64,000 nucleotides of DNA from NCBI RefSeq assembly GCF_018336155.1, contig NZ_JAGYHF010000007.1:186001-250000 (forward strand), in the 5' to 3' direction. Positions 1 through 7,150 of this stretch are shown piece by piece. A program made the translations under genes and the position numbers. Positions within the stretch are counted from its first letter, which is position 1. Every line of letters starts with the position of its first letter. Origin of the DNA: Pseudomonas rustica (GTDB lineage: Bacteria; Pseudomonadota; Gammaproteobacteria; Pseudomonadales; Pseudomonadaceae). The notes under the pieces were generated by a model, which did not search any database, was not told the DNA's origin, and saw nothing but the letters and a program-made list of their open reading frames with translations.

Positions 1-248
1 TCGCTGACTCGGAGACACCGCTTGTTGAATAGTATCGCCACATGGAAAAGGCCGAATACCGTACGCCACAGGCAGTAAAAGCCGAACTGAGAACCGCAAG
101 CGTCCTTAAAGGCGCGAGAGTGGTGTTCAATATCGGCGGTAACAAGTATCGAGTGATTTTGGCGATCGACTATCAACGGCAGCTCGGCTTCATCCGCTTC
201 GTTGGCAGCCATGCCCAATATGACCAGATCAACGCGGAGACCGTGTAA
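1..248 (+). pseudogene. higB: HigB-family toxin, interrupted by an amber codon, 5' end outside window
   Basis: The frame reads A-D-S-E-T-P-L-V-E, then TAG at 30-32, then Y-R-H-M-E-K-A and on to the conserved HigB core (RVVFNIGGNKYR, residues 27-38 counted from the ATG at 42; IRFVGSHAQYD near the end). HigB toxins are ribosome-dependent mRNA interferases of about 95-105 residues. Family members carry a Trp before the Tyr at the stop position (P-L-x-x-W-Y), so a single TGG to TAG change explains the stop. Restart at ATG 42 would give 68 residues without the N-terminal strand and helix, and no ribosome binding site precedes it. The end overlaps higA by one base (TAATG), the usual toxin-first HigBA arrangement. 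The toxin is probably dead, unless amber suppression or a sequencing error is involved. Confidence 0.75.
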
Positions 249-604
249 TGAACATCAAACCCATTCGGAGTCCGGAAGACCTCGCCGCCGCGTTTGTACG
301 CATGGAGCAGCTGTGGGGCGCCGAACTCAATTCGCCTGAGGGCGACGAGCTGGAAATTCTCGCATTGCTGATCGAGAAGTACGAAGACCAGCATTTTCCA
401 ATGCCACCTTCCGACCCGATTGAAGCGATTAAATTTCGCATGGAACAGCAGGGGTTGACTCCACGTGATCTGGAACCGTTCATTGGCACCAGTGGACGCG
501 TATCCGAGGTATTGAATCGCAAGCGCAAACTGAGCCTGTCGATGATCAAGCGCTTGCATGAAGGCTTGCGAATCCCCTACGAGAGCTTGCTTGCAGGGGC
601 TTGA
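248..604 (+). CDS. higA: HigA-family antitoxin with helix-turn-helix domain
   Basis: 118 residues. The C-terminal half (about residues 58-110) is an XRE-type helix-turn-helix (LTPRDLEPFIGTSGRVSEVL), and the N-terminal part is the acidic region (EGDELEILALLIEKYEDQ) that in this family contacts the toxin. HigA antitoxins bind HigB and repress their own operon. Translation is coupled to the upstream toxin frame by a one-base overlap. The gene looks intact although the toxin frame has a stop, so the antitoxin may persist as a solitary repressor or as protection against a related toxin elsewhere. A rho-independent terminator follows at 624-651. Confidence 0.85.
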   Translation: MNIKPIRSPEDLAAAFVRMEQLWGAELNSPEGDELEILALLIEKYEDQHFPMPPSDPIEAIKFRMEQQGLTPRDLEPFIGTSGRVSEVLNRKRKLSLSMIKRLHEGLRIPYESLLAGA

Positions 605-623
605 ATGCTTCTGGCTGCAAGAT

Positions 624-651
624 AAAACCGGTTTTAAAGGCCGGTTTTTTT
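624..651 (+). terminator. Rho-independent terminator after higA
   Basis: AAAACCGG pairs with CCGGTTTT across a 9-base loop, followed by an unbroken T-run (643-651). It lies 20 bases after the higA stop and closes the higBA operon. Confidence 0.8.
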
Positions 652-834
652 GTGTTGGGGTTTGGTAAAAACTCGAGCGCAAATCCTTGAAACACACCCT
701 CCTTAACGGCGCCGGGCCAGTTGCTTAATTGCATTGTTGAAGATCTATTGCACCATCCGGAAGAAAAGAGCCGCTCGGGTTTTCTTGCGTCGGCGGCTTT
801 GAAAGTATTGCAGCAAAGTTAAAAAACACAGTGA

Positions 835-936
835 ACCTGTGGCGAGGGAGCTTGCTCCCGCTGGGGTGCGAAGCGCCCCCAACAATCTTGGGGCTGCTGC
901 ACAGCCCAACGGGAGCAAGCTCCCTCGCCACAGGTT
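835..936. repeat. Palindromic intergenic repeat pair (CTGTGGCGAGGGAGCTTGC type)
   Basis: Two inverted copies: CTGTGGCGAGGGAGCTTGC at the left and GCAAGCTCCCTCGCCACAG at the right, each followed inward by a smaller GC-rich hairpin. A related pair lies at 3336-3473. The surrounding gene-free stretch 605-996 otherwise holds only the higA terminator and about 180 bases (652-834) in which I see no feature. Confidence 0.85.
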
Positions 937-996
937 GTTTATCAAACATTGTCTCGACACACTCAACTCGTCAGAACTTCAAAGAGCTCCCGCACC

Positions 997-1725
997 ATGA
1001 CGCAAAACATCTACGACGATCCCGAGTTTTTCCAGGGCTACAGCCAGATGAACCGCTCCATCGGCGGGCTCGATGCCGCGCCGGAATGGCCGGCGCTCAA
1101 GGCATTGTTGCCGGCCATGCATGGTTTGAATGTGGTCGATCTGGGTTGTGGTTATGGCTGGTTCAGCCGTTGGGCGAGTGAGAACGGTGCCGCCAATGTG
1201 CTGGGTCTGGATGTTTCGGAGAAGATGCTGGAGCGCGCGCGGCAGACAACGGTGGCGACGAATATCCGTTATGAACGTGCCGATCTTGAGCAGCTCGACC
1301 TGCCGGTTTGCAGTGTTGATCTGGCGTACAGTTCACTGGCGCTGCACTACATCAAGAACTTGTCGGGGCTGTTTGCTCACCTGTATGCGGCGTTGAAACC
1401 GGGTGCGCACTTTGTGTTTTCCATCGAGCATCCGATCTTTATGGCCCCGCGTAATCCGGGGTGGCTGGTTGATAGCGAGGGCAACAAGCGTTGGCCGCTG
1501 GACAGTTATCAGATGGAAGGTGAGCGGGTGACCCATTGGTTGGCCGAGGGCGTGATCAAGCAGCATCGTACGATCGGGACGCTGCTCAATTCGTTGATTG
1601 AGGCGGGGTTCACCATTCGTCATGTCAATGAATGGGGGCCGAGTGATGCCGAGGTGGCGGCACAACCGGCGCTGGCGGAAGAGCGGGAGCGGCCGATGAT
1701 GATGCTGGTCGCGGTGCAGCGTTGA
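997..1725 (+). CDS. Class I SAM-dependent methyltransferase
   Basis: 242 residues. Motif I is clear (VVDLGCGYGWFSRWA, about residues 45-60), followed by the acidic loop (VLGLDVSEKML) and the motif II/III region (VDLAYSSLALHYI). This is the Methyltransf_11/25 fold acting on small molecules; the C-terminal half (KRWPLDSYQMEGERVTHWL) resembles uncharacterised pseudomonad methyltransferases. I chose the ATG at 997 because homology-like sequence (MTQNIYDDPEFF) begins there; an upstream ATG at 949 would add 16 residues of unlikely sequence and lies next to the palindromic repeat. The substrate cannot be inferred. It is monocistronic, flanked on both sides by repeats. Confidence 0.8.
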   Translation: MTQNIYDDPEFFQGYSQMNRSIGGLDAAPEWPALKALLPAMHGLNVVDLGCGYGWFSRWASENGAANVLGLDVSEKMLERARQTTVATNIRYERADLEQLDLPVCSVDLAYSSLALHYIKNLSGLFAHLYAALKPGAHFVFSIEHPIFMAPRNPGWLVDSEGNKRWPLDSYQMEGERVTHWLAEGVIKQHRTIGTLLNSLIEAGFTIRHVNEWGPSDAEVAAQPALAEERERPMMMLVAVQR

Positions 1726-1746
1726 ATGGATTCAACCTTGGAATAG

Positions 1747-1896
1747 CCCCTCACCCTAGCCCTCTCCCAGAGGGAGAAGGAACTGACCGAGGTGCCTGTT
1801 CGAGCTACGCCGACCTGCGATATCGAGCCGAACTCAGGATTTGAAAAGCCCCCAAATCAGCTCCCTCTCCCTTGGGAGAGGGCTGGGGTGAGGGGC
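1747..1896. repeat. Long inverted repeat (CCTCACCCTAGCCCTCTCCC type)
   Basis: The left arm CCTCACCCTAGCCCTCTCCC (1749-1768) is inverted with few mismatches at the right arm (GGGAGAGGGCTGGGGTGAGG, 1874-1893). It fills the convergent gap between two methyltransferase genes and may act as a bidirectional terminator. Confidence 0.7.
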
Positions 1897-1947
1897 TCGC
1901 CGGATGTAACGCCGCCGCTCTCCAGTCGAACAACGCATTCGTTCGTT

Positions 1948-2718
1948 TCAGCGAGTCGCGACGATAAACAACCGAGGAAACGGCAACAGCACCGACCCAT
2001 CCGCCAACGCCGGATAAGCCTTCGCGACTTCCCTCAGGTATTGCTCCAGATACTCCGCCCGCTCCGCTTCAGTCAGCGGACTCAAAAACGGAATCAACCC
2101 GCTACCCTTGAACCACTCAACCACCCCTGCCGCGCCACCCGACAATTGATGGTGATACGTCGTGCGCCAGACATCGACCCGCGCACAATGCGGCCGCAGC
2201 ATCGAGAAATAATCGCTGGCACTCGCCATGTCCGTCCTCTGCCCCGCCGCGCCGGCGAGCTTCGCGGCCCATGGGCCATTCGCGGCGACTTCACGCATCA
2301 AGCGGTGGGACGGTTCGTTGAGGTTATCCGGCATCTGAATCGCCAGACTGCCGCCCGCCGACAACTTGTTGGCCAACGCGGGCAACAACGCTGCGTGATC
2401 CGGCACCCATTGCAGCACGGCATTGGCGAAGATCACATCAAACGGCCCGGCGTCCGCCCATTGATCAATCTCAGCCACTTCGAACTGCAACTGCGGTAAA
2501 CGCTTGCGTGCCGCGTCGATCATGTCCGGCGAGCTGTCCAGCCCGCAGATTTTCGCCTCAGGAAAACGCTGCAGCAGAAGCTCCGTCGAATTGCCCGGGC
2601 CACAACCGATATCAACCACCGCTCGCGCTTCTGCCGTGGGAATCGCCGCCAGCAGATCGCGGGCCGGGCGGGTGCGTTCATCTTCGAAAGCGACGTATTG
2701 CTTGGCGGACCAACTCAT
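1948..2718 (-). CDS. tam: Trans-aconitate 2-methyltransferase-like enzyme
   Basis: 256 residues, the family's normal length. Tam methylates trans-aconitate, a spontaneous isomer of cis-aconitate that inhibits aconitase. Visible features are the start MSWSAKQYVAFEDERTRPA, motif I (VVDIGCGPGNSTELLLQRFP, about residues 35-55), GLDSSPDMI, and FDVIFANAVLQWVPDH, all typical of Tam. The start at 2718 is supported by AGGAGA eight bases upstream. A longer frame to 2787 lacks a site. A more divergent relative is encoded at 57175-57984. Monocistronic; the convergent neighbour is separated by an inverted repeat. Confidence 0.85.
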   Translation of the reverse strand: MSWSAKQYVAFEDERTRPARDLLAAIPTAEARAVVDIGCGPGNSTELLLQRFPEAKICGLDSSPDMIDAARKRLPQLQFEVAEIDQWADAGPFDVIFANAVLQWVPDHAALLPALANKLSAGGSLAIQMPDNLNEPSHRLMREVAANGPWAAKLAGAAGQRTDMASASDYFSMLRPHCARVDVWRTTYHHQLSGGAAGVVEWFKGSGLIPFLSPLTEAERAEYLEQYLREVAKAYPALADGSVLLPFPRLFIVATR

Positions 2719-2901
2719 TGCGTTCTCCTGTGAGGCGTTTGCTTCAAAACCTGGAAAAACAGATGCCGCTACCATACCGTGATCCAACTGGCCGGCGCTG
2801 CCCTACCAACGTCCGGTTCCATTCGCTGATTTGTAATTAGAATTTTCACAACGCCGTCATTGTCTGAATTTCATGCACTCCCCCCAATAAGGAATACGGC
2901 T

Positions 2902-3312
2902 ATGAAATTCGCGAAGATTTCCCAGAAGCTTGCTCTGTGGGCCGGTAGCCCAAAGACGTTTATGGGGGCGTTGATCCTGATCGGGCTGTGGGGGTTGAGC
3001 GGGCCGATCTTTAATTACAACGATACGTGGCAACTGATCATCAACACCTCGACCACGATCATCACCTTTCTGATGGTATTTCTGATCCAGAACACGCAGA
3101 ACCGTGACACTGACATTCTGCATTTGAAGATTGATGAGTTGCTGCTGGTGACCAAGGAAGCGCAGAACGCGATGCTCGGGCTGGAAGCGCTGGATTTGAA
3201 ACAGCTGGAGGCGTTGCGCAGGCATTACCGCTCGTTGGGCGAGGGCGAGGTGTTTAACCTTGAAGGGCTGGGTGAGAAGAGCAAGTCGAAGCAGGATTTG
3301 AATGAGTGCTAG
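2902..3312 (+). CDS. Low-affinity iron permease-family membrane protein
   Basis: 136 residues. Two membrane helices are visible (about residues 19-36, FMGALILIGLWGLSGPIF, and 45-63, LIINTSTTIITFLMVFLIQ), followed by QNTQNRDTDILHLKIDELL, the signature of the PF04120 family. That family is named for yeast Fet4, but the bacterial members are short and their transport function is unproven. The C-terminal 60 residues are cytoplasmic and charged. The ATG at 2902 follows AAGGA with good spacing. Neighbours are unrelated, so no pathway can be assigned; a role in metal or envelope stress is only a guess. Confidence 0.75.
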   Translation: MKFAKISQKLALWAGSPKTFMGALILIGLWGLSGPIFNYNDTWQLIINTSTTIITFLMVFLIQNTQNRDTDILHLKIDELLLVTKEAQNAMLGLEALDLKQLEALRRHYRSLGEGEVFNLEGLGEKSKSKQDLNEC

Positions 3313-3335
3313 GTTTATCGGGCGAATAAAAACAC

Positions 3336-3473
3336 TTGTGGCGAGGGGATTTATCCCCGTTGGGCTGCGAAGCAGCCCCATTTCTTGCTGCCGAATTCAA
3401 CCTGACACACTGCATTGAATGGTTTAACGACTGCTGCGCAGCCGAGCGGGGATAAATCCCCTCGCCACAGGGG
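3336..3473. repeat. Palindromic intergenic repeat pair
   Basis: TTGTGGCGAGGGGATTTATC at the left is inverted at the right (GATAAATCCCCTCGCCACAG), each with an inner GGGCTGC-n-GCAGCCC type hairpin. Same class as 835-936. It occupies the gap between convergent genes. Confidence 0.85.
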
Positions 3474-3492
3474 ATCTGTGTTGTCTGTGAGA

Positions 3493-3996
3493 TTAGCGGC
3501 TGGCCTGTAAGGCTCGGGCCATTTCCAGGTGATTCTGCAGTTTCGGCAGGGTCTCGTCGGCGAAGGCTTTGATCTCAGGCACGTCAGTGGTCTGCGCTTC
3601 CTGCTCGATCTGCTGAATGGCCTCTTCGGTGGCTTTGACCTGACTCGCGGCATAGGCCTGGTCAAACGTCGCGCCGTCCTTCACCTCTGGAATCAGCTCT
3701 TTAGCCTTGTCGGCGATTTCTTCGCGCGGCGCGATCGGCAGGTCGAGCTTCTTGGCAATTTTCGCCAGATGCTGATTGGCGGTGGTTCGGTCATTGATAA
3801 CGACGATGGTGTAATCCTTGACCTCTTTGGATTCGGTTTTCCCGTGGGCCAAGCGGCTGGCTTCGATATCAGCCATGCCTTTGGCCGACGCATCGTTGAT
3901 GAAATCGGCAGGCGACTGGGCAAAAGCACTGGTGGCGCACAGGCTCAACAGCGAAACAACACTCAAATTGCGTAAACGGGTGGCCATCCGGCTCAT
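3493..3996 (-). CDS. DUF4142 secreted protein
   Basis: 167 residues with a clear Sec signal peptide (MSRMATRLRNLSVVSLLSL, cleavage after AFA about residue 26). The mature part matches the DUF4142 pattern: FINDASAKGMADIEASRLA, then KDYTIVVINDRTTANQHLAKIA, then a long helical tail. The family is a periplasmic helical bundle often found with osmotic or oxidative stress genes, without a known biochemical activity. AGGAGG sits 8 bases before the ATG at 3996. The next gene upstream on the same strand (4071-4229) encodes a KGG-repeat stress protein, 74 bases away, which fits a stress-linked pair. Confidence 0.8.
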   Translation of the reverse strand: MSRMATRLRNLSVVSLLSLCATSAFAQSPADFINDASAKGMADIEASRLAHGKTESKEVKDYTIVVINDRTTANQHLAKIAKKLDLPIAPREEIADKAKELIPEVKDGATFDQAYAASQVKATEEAIQQIEQEAQTTDVPEIKAFADETLPKLQNHLEMARALQASR

Positions 3997-4070
3997 GGTC
4001 GCGCCCTCCTTTTCTCAAAATTCAAGCGGGAGCTTACGCCCCCGCCTCTCAATCAAAACGACTTCACTGA

Positions 4071-4229
4071 CTACTTCGATTTCTGACCGGGCTTGCGGCC
4101 CATTTCTGTTTTCGCAGGGTCTTTGTCGACAGTCGTTGTAGTGGTTTTCCCACCTTTGCGACCGGCTTCAGACGCCTTCGTTCGATCGTTAGCGAAGTTT
4201 CCCGAGTTCGAGTTTCTTGAATTAGGCAT
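4071..4229 (-). CDS. KGG-repeat general stress protein (52 residues)
   Basis: A short gene: the product begins MPNSRNSNSGNFANDRTKA, then SEAGRKGGKTTTTTVDKDP, and ends TEMGRKPGQKSK. It has one full SEAGRKGG unit and one degenerate EMGRKPG unit, which are the hallmark of the stress-induced KGG-repeat family (E. coli YciG, Bacillus GsiB-like). These proteins are hydrophilic, disordered and RpoS- or stress-induced. AAGAGG lies about 11 bases before the ATG. It precedes the DUF4142 gene on the same strand. The sequence is very lysine- and threonine-rich, so it was identified from the motif rather than from length. Confidence 0.85.
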   Translation of the reverse strand: MPNSRNSNSGNFANDRTKASEAGRKGGKTTTTTVDKDPAKTEMGRKPGQKSK

Positions 4230-4397
4230 GATTCTCTACCTCTTGGTAATGATCGTGGCGAGCAGGTGCCCGCCTAGATTGAGAATTTTCTGGCCGGCAA
4301 AGGTTTAGAAAAGTTGTCGACGCACTGACGAACGGTGAAGCGCAATCAGCTAATGCAGCGCCCGATGATTGCCGCGCTGCGCGATTTACAGTCACCC

Positions 4398-5036
4398 TCA
4401 AGCCTTGTTCGGCATCAGCCCCGGCAACGCATGCACCAACGCGTTGATGGCGAAACCGATGAACATCACCCCGCACAACCGGGTGATCAGCAACTCGCGG
4501 CGCTGATACAGCGTGCGCACCCGCTGCGCGCCGACAACACCGATGAGAATAGCGTAGGCGAGCAGCCCGCCAAGGAAGCTCAGGGCGATCAGCGTCGGCA
4601 GCATCGACCAGTTGAGCAACTCGGCACGGCTCGACAGCAGCGCAGTAAACGTCGCCACCGCCACCGGGTACGCCTTGGGATTGGTCAGCCCGAACAAAAT
4701 GCCGTGCCAGAACGGATTGCGCGCCGCGCCCTGCGGTTCATCGGCATTGCGCCGCTGTGCCCGCACCGCGCGCCAGCCGAGCCAGAACAAGTACAGACCG
4801 CTGAGCACACCGAGCACGTCAAACGCCGTACTGCCGATTTCACGCGCGCCAACAATCGCGATCAGCGCCGTGCTGCACCAGACCACATCACCGAGCAGAT
4901 GCCCGCAGAGAAACCCCGCCCCGGCCCGTCGCCCATGGGCCGCGCCAATACCGAACACCGCCAGCACACCCGGCCCCGGTGTGATGCCGTAAATGAAACC
5001 CGAGGCCAGAACGGCCATTAGCAACGATAGAGTCAT
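4398..5036 (-). CDS. LysE/RhtB-family amino-acid exporter
   Basis: 212 residues with about six hydrophobic segments. The N-terminal GFIYGITPGPGVLAVFG is the LysE-family signature (TPGP), and LFGLTNPKAYPVAVATFTALL corresponds to the conserved NPK motif in the middle of the protein. Members export amino acids or small metabolites across the inner membrane using the proton gradient. It starts 60 bases downstream of fosA on the same strand, so co-transcription is possible, but nothing indicates the substrate. Confidence 0.85.
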   Translation of the reverse strand: MTLSLLMAVLASGFIYGITPGPGVLAVFGIGAAHGRRAGAGFLCGHLLGDVVWCSTALIAIVGAREIGSTAFDVLGVLSGLYLFWLGWRAVRAQRRNADEPQGAARNPFWHGILFGLTNPKAYPVAVATFTALLSSRAELLNWSMLPTLIALSFLGGLLAYAILIGVVGAQRVRTLYQRRELLITRLCGVMFIGFAINALVHALPGLMPNKA

Positions 5037-5096
5037 GGAAAACCTGCAAGCGCCAGAACACGTGGCGGCCAGTCTATATCAGCCGATTGCGCCTGA

Positions 5097-5513
5097 TCAC
5101 TGCCCGTCGTAAAAACGCATGCCGGTGTACGGTTTCTGCCGACACGCTGCGAGTCGCGAGGCCAGATCGCCGACGTGAGCTTCGAGCTTGTGGCCATCAG
5201 GATCGAGGAAGTAGAACGACGCACCTTCGCTGCGGTTATCGCGCCATTCCCGCACGTTTGCTGCTTTTAGCGTTTGTACGAATAACGCAAAATCCGCAGC
5301 GTTGAGGCTGAAGGCGTAATGGGTGTAGTCGGCGCCCGGCTCGCTTGTGCGTAGCGGATCGAGCGACAGGCAGAGCCACAGTCCCGGAAGCGAAAGATAG
5401 GCACCGGCGTCCCACGTCGCCTCGACGCGCAACTGCAATACGTCACGATAAAACGCCAGACTGCGGTTCAGATCGCTGACGGCGAGGGTCAGGTGGTTGA
5501 GGCCGGTGAGCAT
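5097..5513 (-). CDS. fosA: Fosfomycin-inactivating glutathione transferase FosA
   Basis: 138 residues, family length. FosA is a Mn- and K-dependent glyoxalase-fold enzyme that adds glutathione to the epoxide of fosfomycin. The start [15 protein letters not shown] matches P. aeruginosa FosA closely. Metal ligands are at H7, H65 (YTHYAF) and E111 ([10 protein letters not shown]); catalytic T9 and the K-loop region ([16 protein letters not shown]) are present, as is the C-terminal [12 protein letters not shown]. All residues needed for activity are there, so intrinsic fosfomycin resistance is expected. It lies 74 bases downstream of a LysR gene on the same strand and 60 bases before the exporter gene. 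Confidence 0.93.
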   Translation of the reverse strand: MLTGLNHLTLAVSDLNRSLAFYRDVLQLRVEATWDAGAYLSLPGLWLCLSLDPLRTSEPGADYTHYAFSLNAADFALFVQTLKAANVREWRDNRSEGASFYFLDPDGHKLEAHVGDLASRLAACRQKPYTGMRFYDGQ

Positions 5514-5587
5514 CGGTTCAGTAACCTCTGAGGTATTCGGAAGTAAGGTTCAGACTTCCCTGCCACGTCCCGTTCCTTGATGACTGT

Positions 5588-6499
5588 TCAGCCGCGCACT
5601 ATCCCCTCCTCAATCTTCCGATTCAACCAATTCAACGCCTGATCCCCACCCCGCCGCTTGTGCCAGGCCAGCACAAACGTAAACGGCGGAATATGAAACG
5701 GTGGCGGCACAACAATCAAATCCCCATGCCCCAAATCGCGCACGCTGCGCGATGACACGGTGAGAATCAAATCCGTGCCACTGATCAACTGCGGCGCGAC
5801 GTTCCAGTGCGGCAGGCTGATCGCGACGCGACGGCGTTCGCGCAGGGAGGTCAGGGCTCGCTCGATTTCCGGTGTGCCGCTGCCGCGCATTTCCAGCAAG
5901 ACATGCGGGCGCGACAGGTAGGTGGGCAGATCGAGCACGCCGTTGGCCGGCAGGGTCTGGCGGTCGAGCAGGCAGACGTAGCGTTCTTCGAACAGCAGCG
6001 TGCTGCGCAATTCGTGGGGCATTTCCGGGAAGACGCCGGCGGCGACGTCGATATCGCCATTGAGCACGCCTTCGAGCATGCCTTCGCGGCTGGCGTGGCT
6101 GATTTGCAGGTCGATGCCCGGCGCTTCGCGGCGCAGGGTCCGGATCAGATCAGGGAGGATGATCGCCGCGCCGTAGTCCGACATCGCCACGCGAAAGGTG
6201 CGTCGGGCGCTGGCCGGATCGAAGGTGTTTGGTGCCAGCAGCGATTGCACTTGGGCCAGCGCTTCGGCGAGCGGCGCGACCAGTTCCAGCGCTCGCGCTG
6301 TGGGCGCCAGGGTTGCGCCGGCGCGCACCAGCAGCGGGTCGCCGAGCAAATCGCGCAGACGCGCCAGCGCATGGCTGACCGCCGGTTGGCTGAGGTGCAG
6401 GCGCTCGGCGGCGCGGGTGACGTGCTGCTCGCTGAGCAAGGCGTCGAGGATCACCAGCAGGTTGAGGTCGATGCGGCGCAGATCATTCATCTGATGCAT
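5588..6499 (-). CDS. LysR-family transcriptional regulator
   Basis: 303 residues. The N-terminal winged helix (LRRIDLNLLVILDALLSEQ, then TRAAERLHLSQPAVSHALARL, residues 10-50) is canonical, followed by a substrate-binding domain (FRVAMSDYGAAIILPDLI). This sequence type belongs to the NodD/NahR/PcpR-like branch (LxxLxxLLGDPLLVR). The start may be 6499 or the ATG at 6490; both are near each other. It is transcribed away from the YdcZ-family transporter at 6577 (78-base divergent promoter), making that gene a likely target, and it also precedes fosA on its own strand. Confidence 0.85.
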   Translation of the reverse strand: MHQMNDLRRIDLNLLVILDALLSEQHVTRAAERLHLSQPAVSHALARLRDLLGDPLLVRAGATLAPTARALELVAPLAEALAQVQSLLAPNTFDPASARRTFRVAMSDYGAAIILPDLIRTLRREAPGIDLQISHASREGMLEGVLNGDIDVAAGVFPEMPHELRSTLLFEERYVCLLDRQTLPANGVLDLPTYLSRPHVLLEMRGSGTPEIERALTSLRERRRVAISLPHWNVAPQLISGTDLILTVSSRSVRDLGHGDLIVVPPPFHIPPFTFVLAWHKRRGGDQALNWLNRKIEEGIVRG

Positions 6500-6576
6500 G
6501 TTCTGGATGACGAAACGGAATTTAAATCTGCGCGACGAATACTCTAGAGTCCAGCAAAACCTGTTGGAGAATGATC

Positions 6577-7062
6577 ATGAGTACGTTGCAGTGGGCGGGT
6601 CTGTTGGGGTTGGCCGCATTTGCCGGGGCGGTAGTGCCGTTTCAGAGCGCGATCAACAGCAACCTGGCGCGCGGATTGGGGCATCCGCTGTGGGCGACGT
6701 TGGCGTCGTTGTTGGTCAGTGTGCTGGTGTTGTTGCCAGTGATTTTGGCGTTGCGGCTGCCGCTGCCGTCGCTGGCGTTTATCAGCAAGGCGCCCATGTG
6801 GATGTGGGCCGGCGGTGCGTTTGGGGTTTGTTTTGTCGCGCTGGCGGTGGTGTTGCTGCCTAAGCTCGGGGCTTCGGGGTTTGTGGCGTTGGCGCTGGCG
6901 GGGCAGGTGCTGGCGTCGATGCTGCTGGATCACTTTGGCTTGTTTGGGTTGGTGGAGAAACAGCTGACATTGCCTAGGCTGTTTGGCGCGGTGTTGTTGG
7001 TTGCGGGGGTGGTGTTGATTCAGTTTGGCAATTCGCCAGGAAGAGTTTTGGCACCGCAATAA
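6577..7062 (+). CDS. DMT-superfamily transporter, YdcZ (DUF606) type
   Basis: 161 residues with five hydrophobic helices (LLGLAAFAGAVVPFQSAINS; LWATLASLLVSVLVLLPVIL; MWMWAGGAFGVCFVALAVVL; GFVALALAGQVLASMLLDHF; LFGAVLLVAGVVLIQFG). This half-size form of the drug/metabolite transporter fold matches the DUF606/YdcZ family, which functions as a dimer. The ATG at 6577 is preferred over 6571 because GGAGA then has proper spacing. It is divergent from a LysR gene that probably controls it. Substrate unknown. Confidence 0.8.
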   Translation: MSTLQWAGLLGLAAFAGAVVPFQSAINSNLARGLGHPLWATLASLLVSVLVLLPVILALRLPLPSLAFISKAPMWMWAGGAFGVCFVALAVVLLPKLGASGFVALALAGQVLASMLLDHFGLFGLVEKQLTLPRLFGAVLLVAGVVLIQFGNSPGRVLAPQ

Positions 7063-7063
7063 C

Positions 7064-7143
7064 ATCAAAAGATCGCAGCCTTCGGCAGCTCCTACAGGAT
7101 TGGATTCGCACTCTGTAGGAGCTGCCGAAGGCTGCGATCTTTT
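7064..7143. repeat. REP pair (GTAGGAGCTGCCGAAGGCTG family)
   Basis: AGATCGCAGCCTTCGGCAGC followed by TCCTACAGG, then the inverted copy TGTAGGAGCTGCCGAAGGCT running into GCGATCTTTT. It lies between convergent genes and is the commonest repeat of the window. Confidence 0.9.
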
Positions 7144-7150
7144 CAGCGGT

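Noticed and set aside
835..936. Palindromic pairs considered as a CRISPR array or attachment site.
   Set aside because: They occur as isolated inverted pairs, not regularly spaced direct repeats with spacers, and no cas gene or integrase is present.
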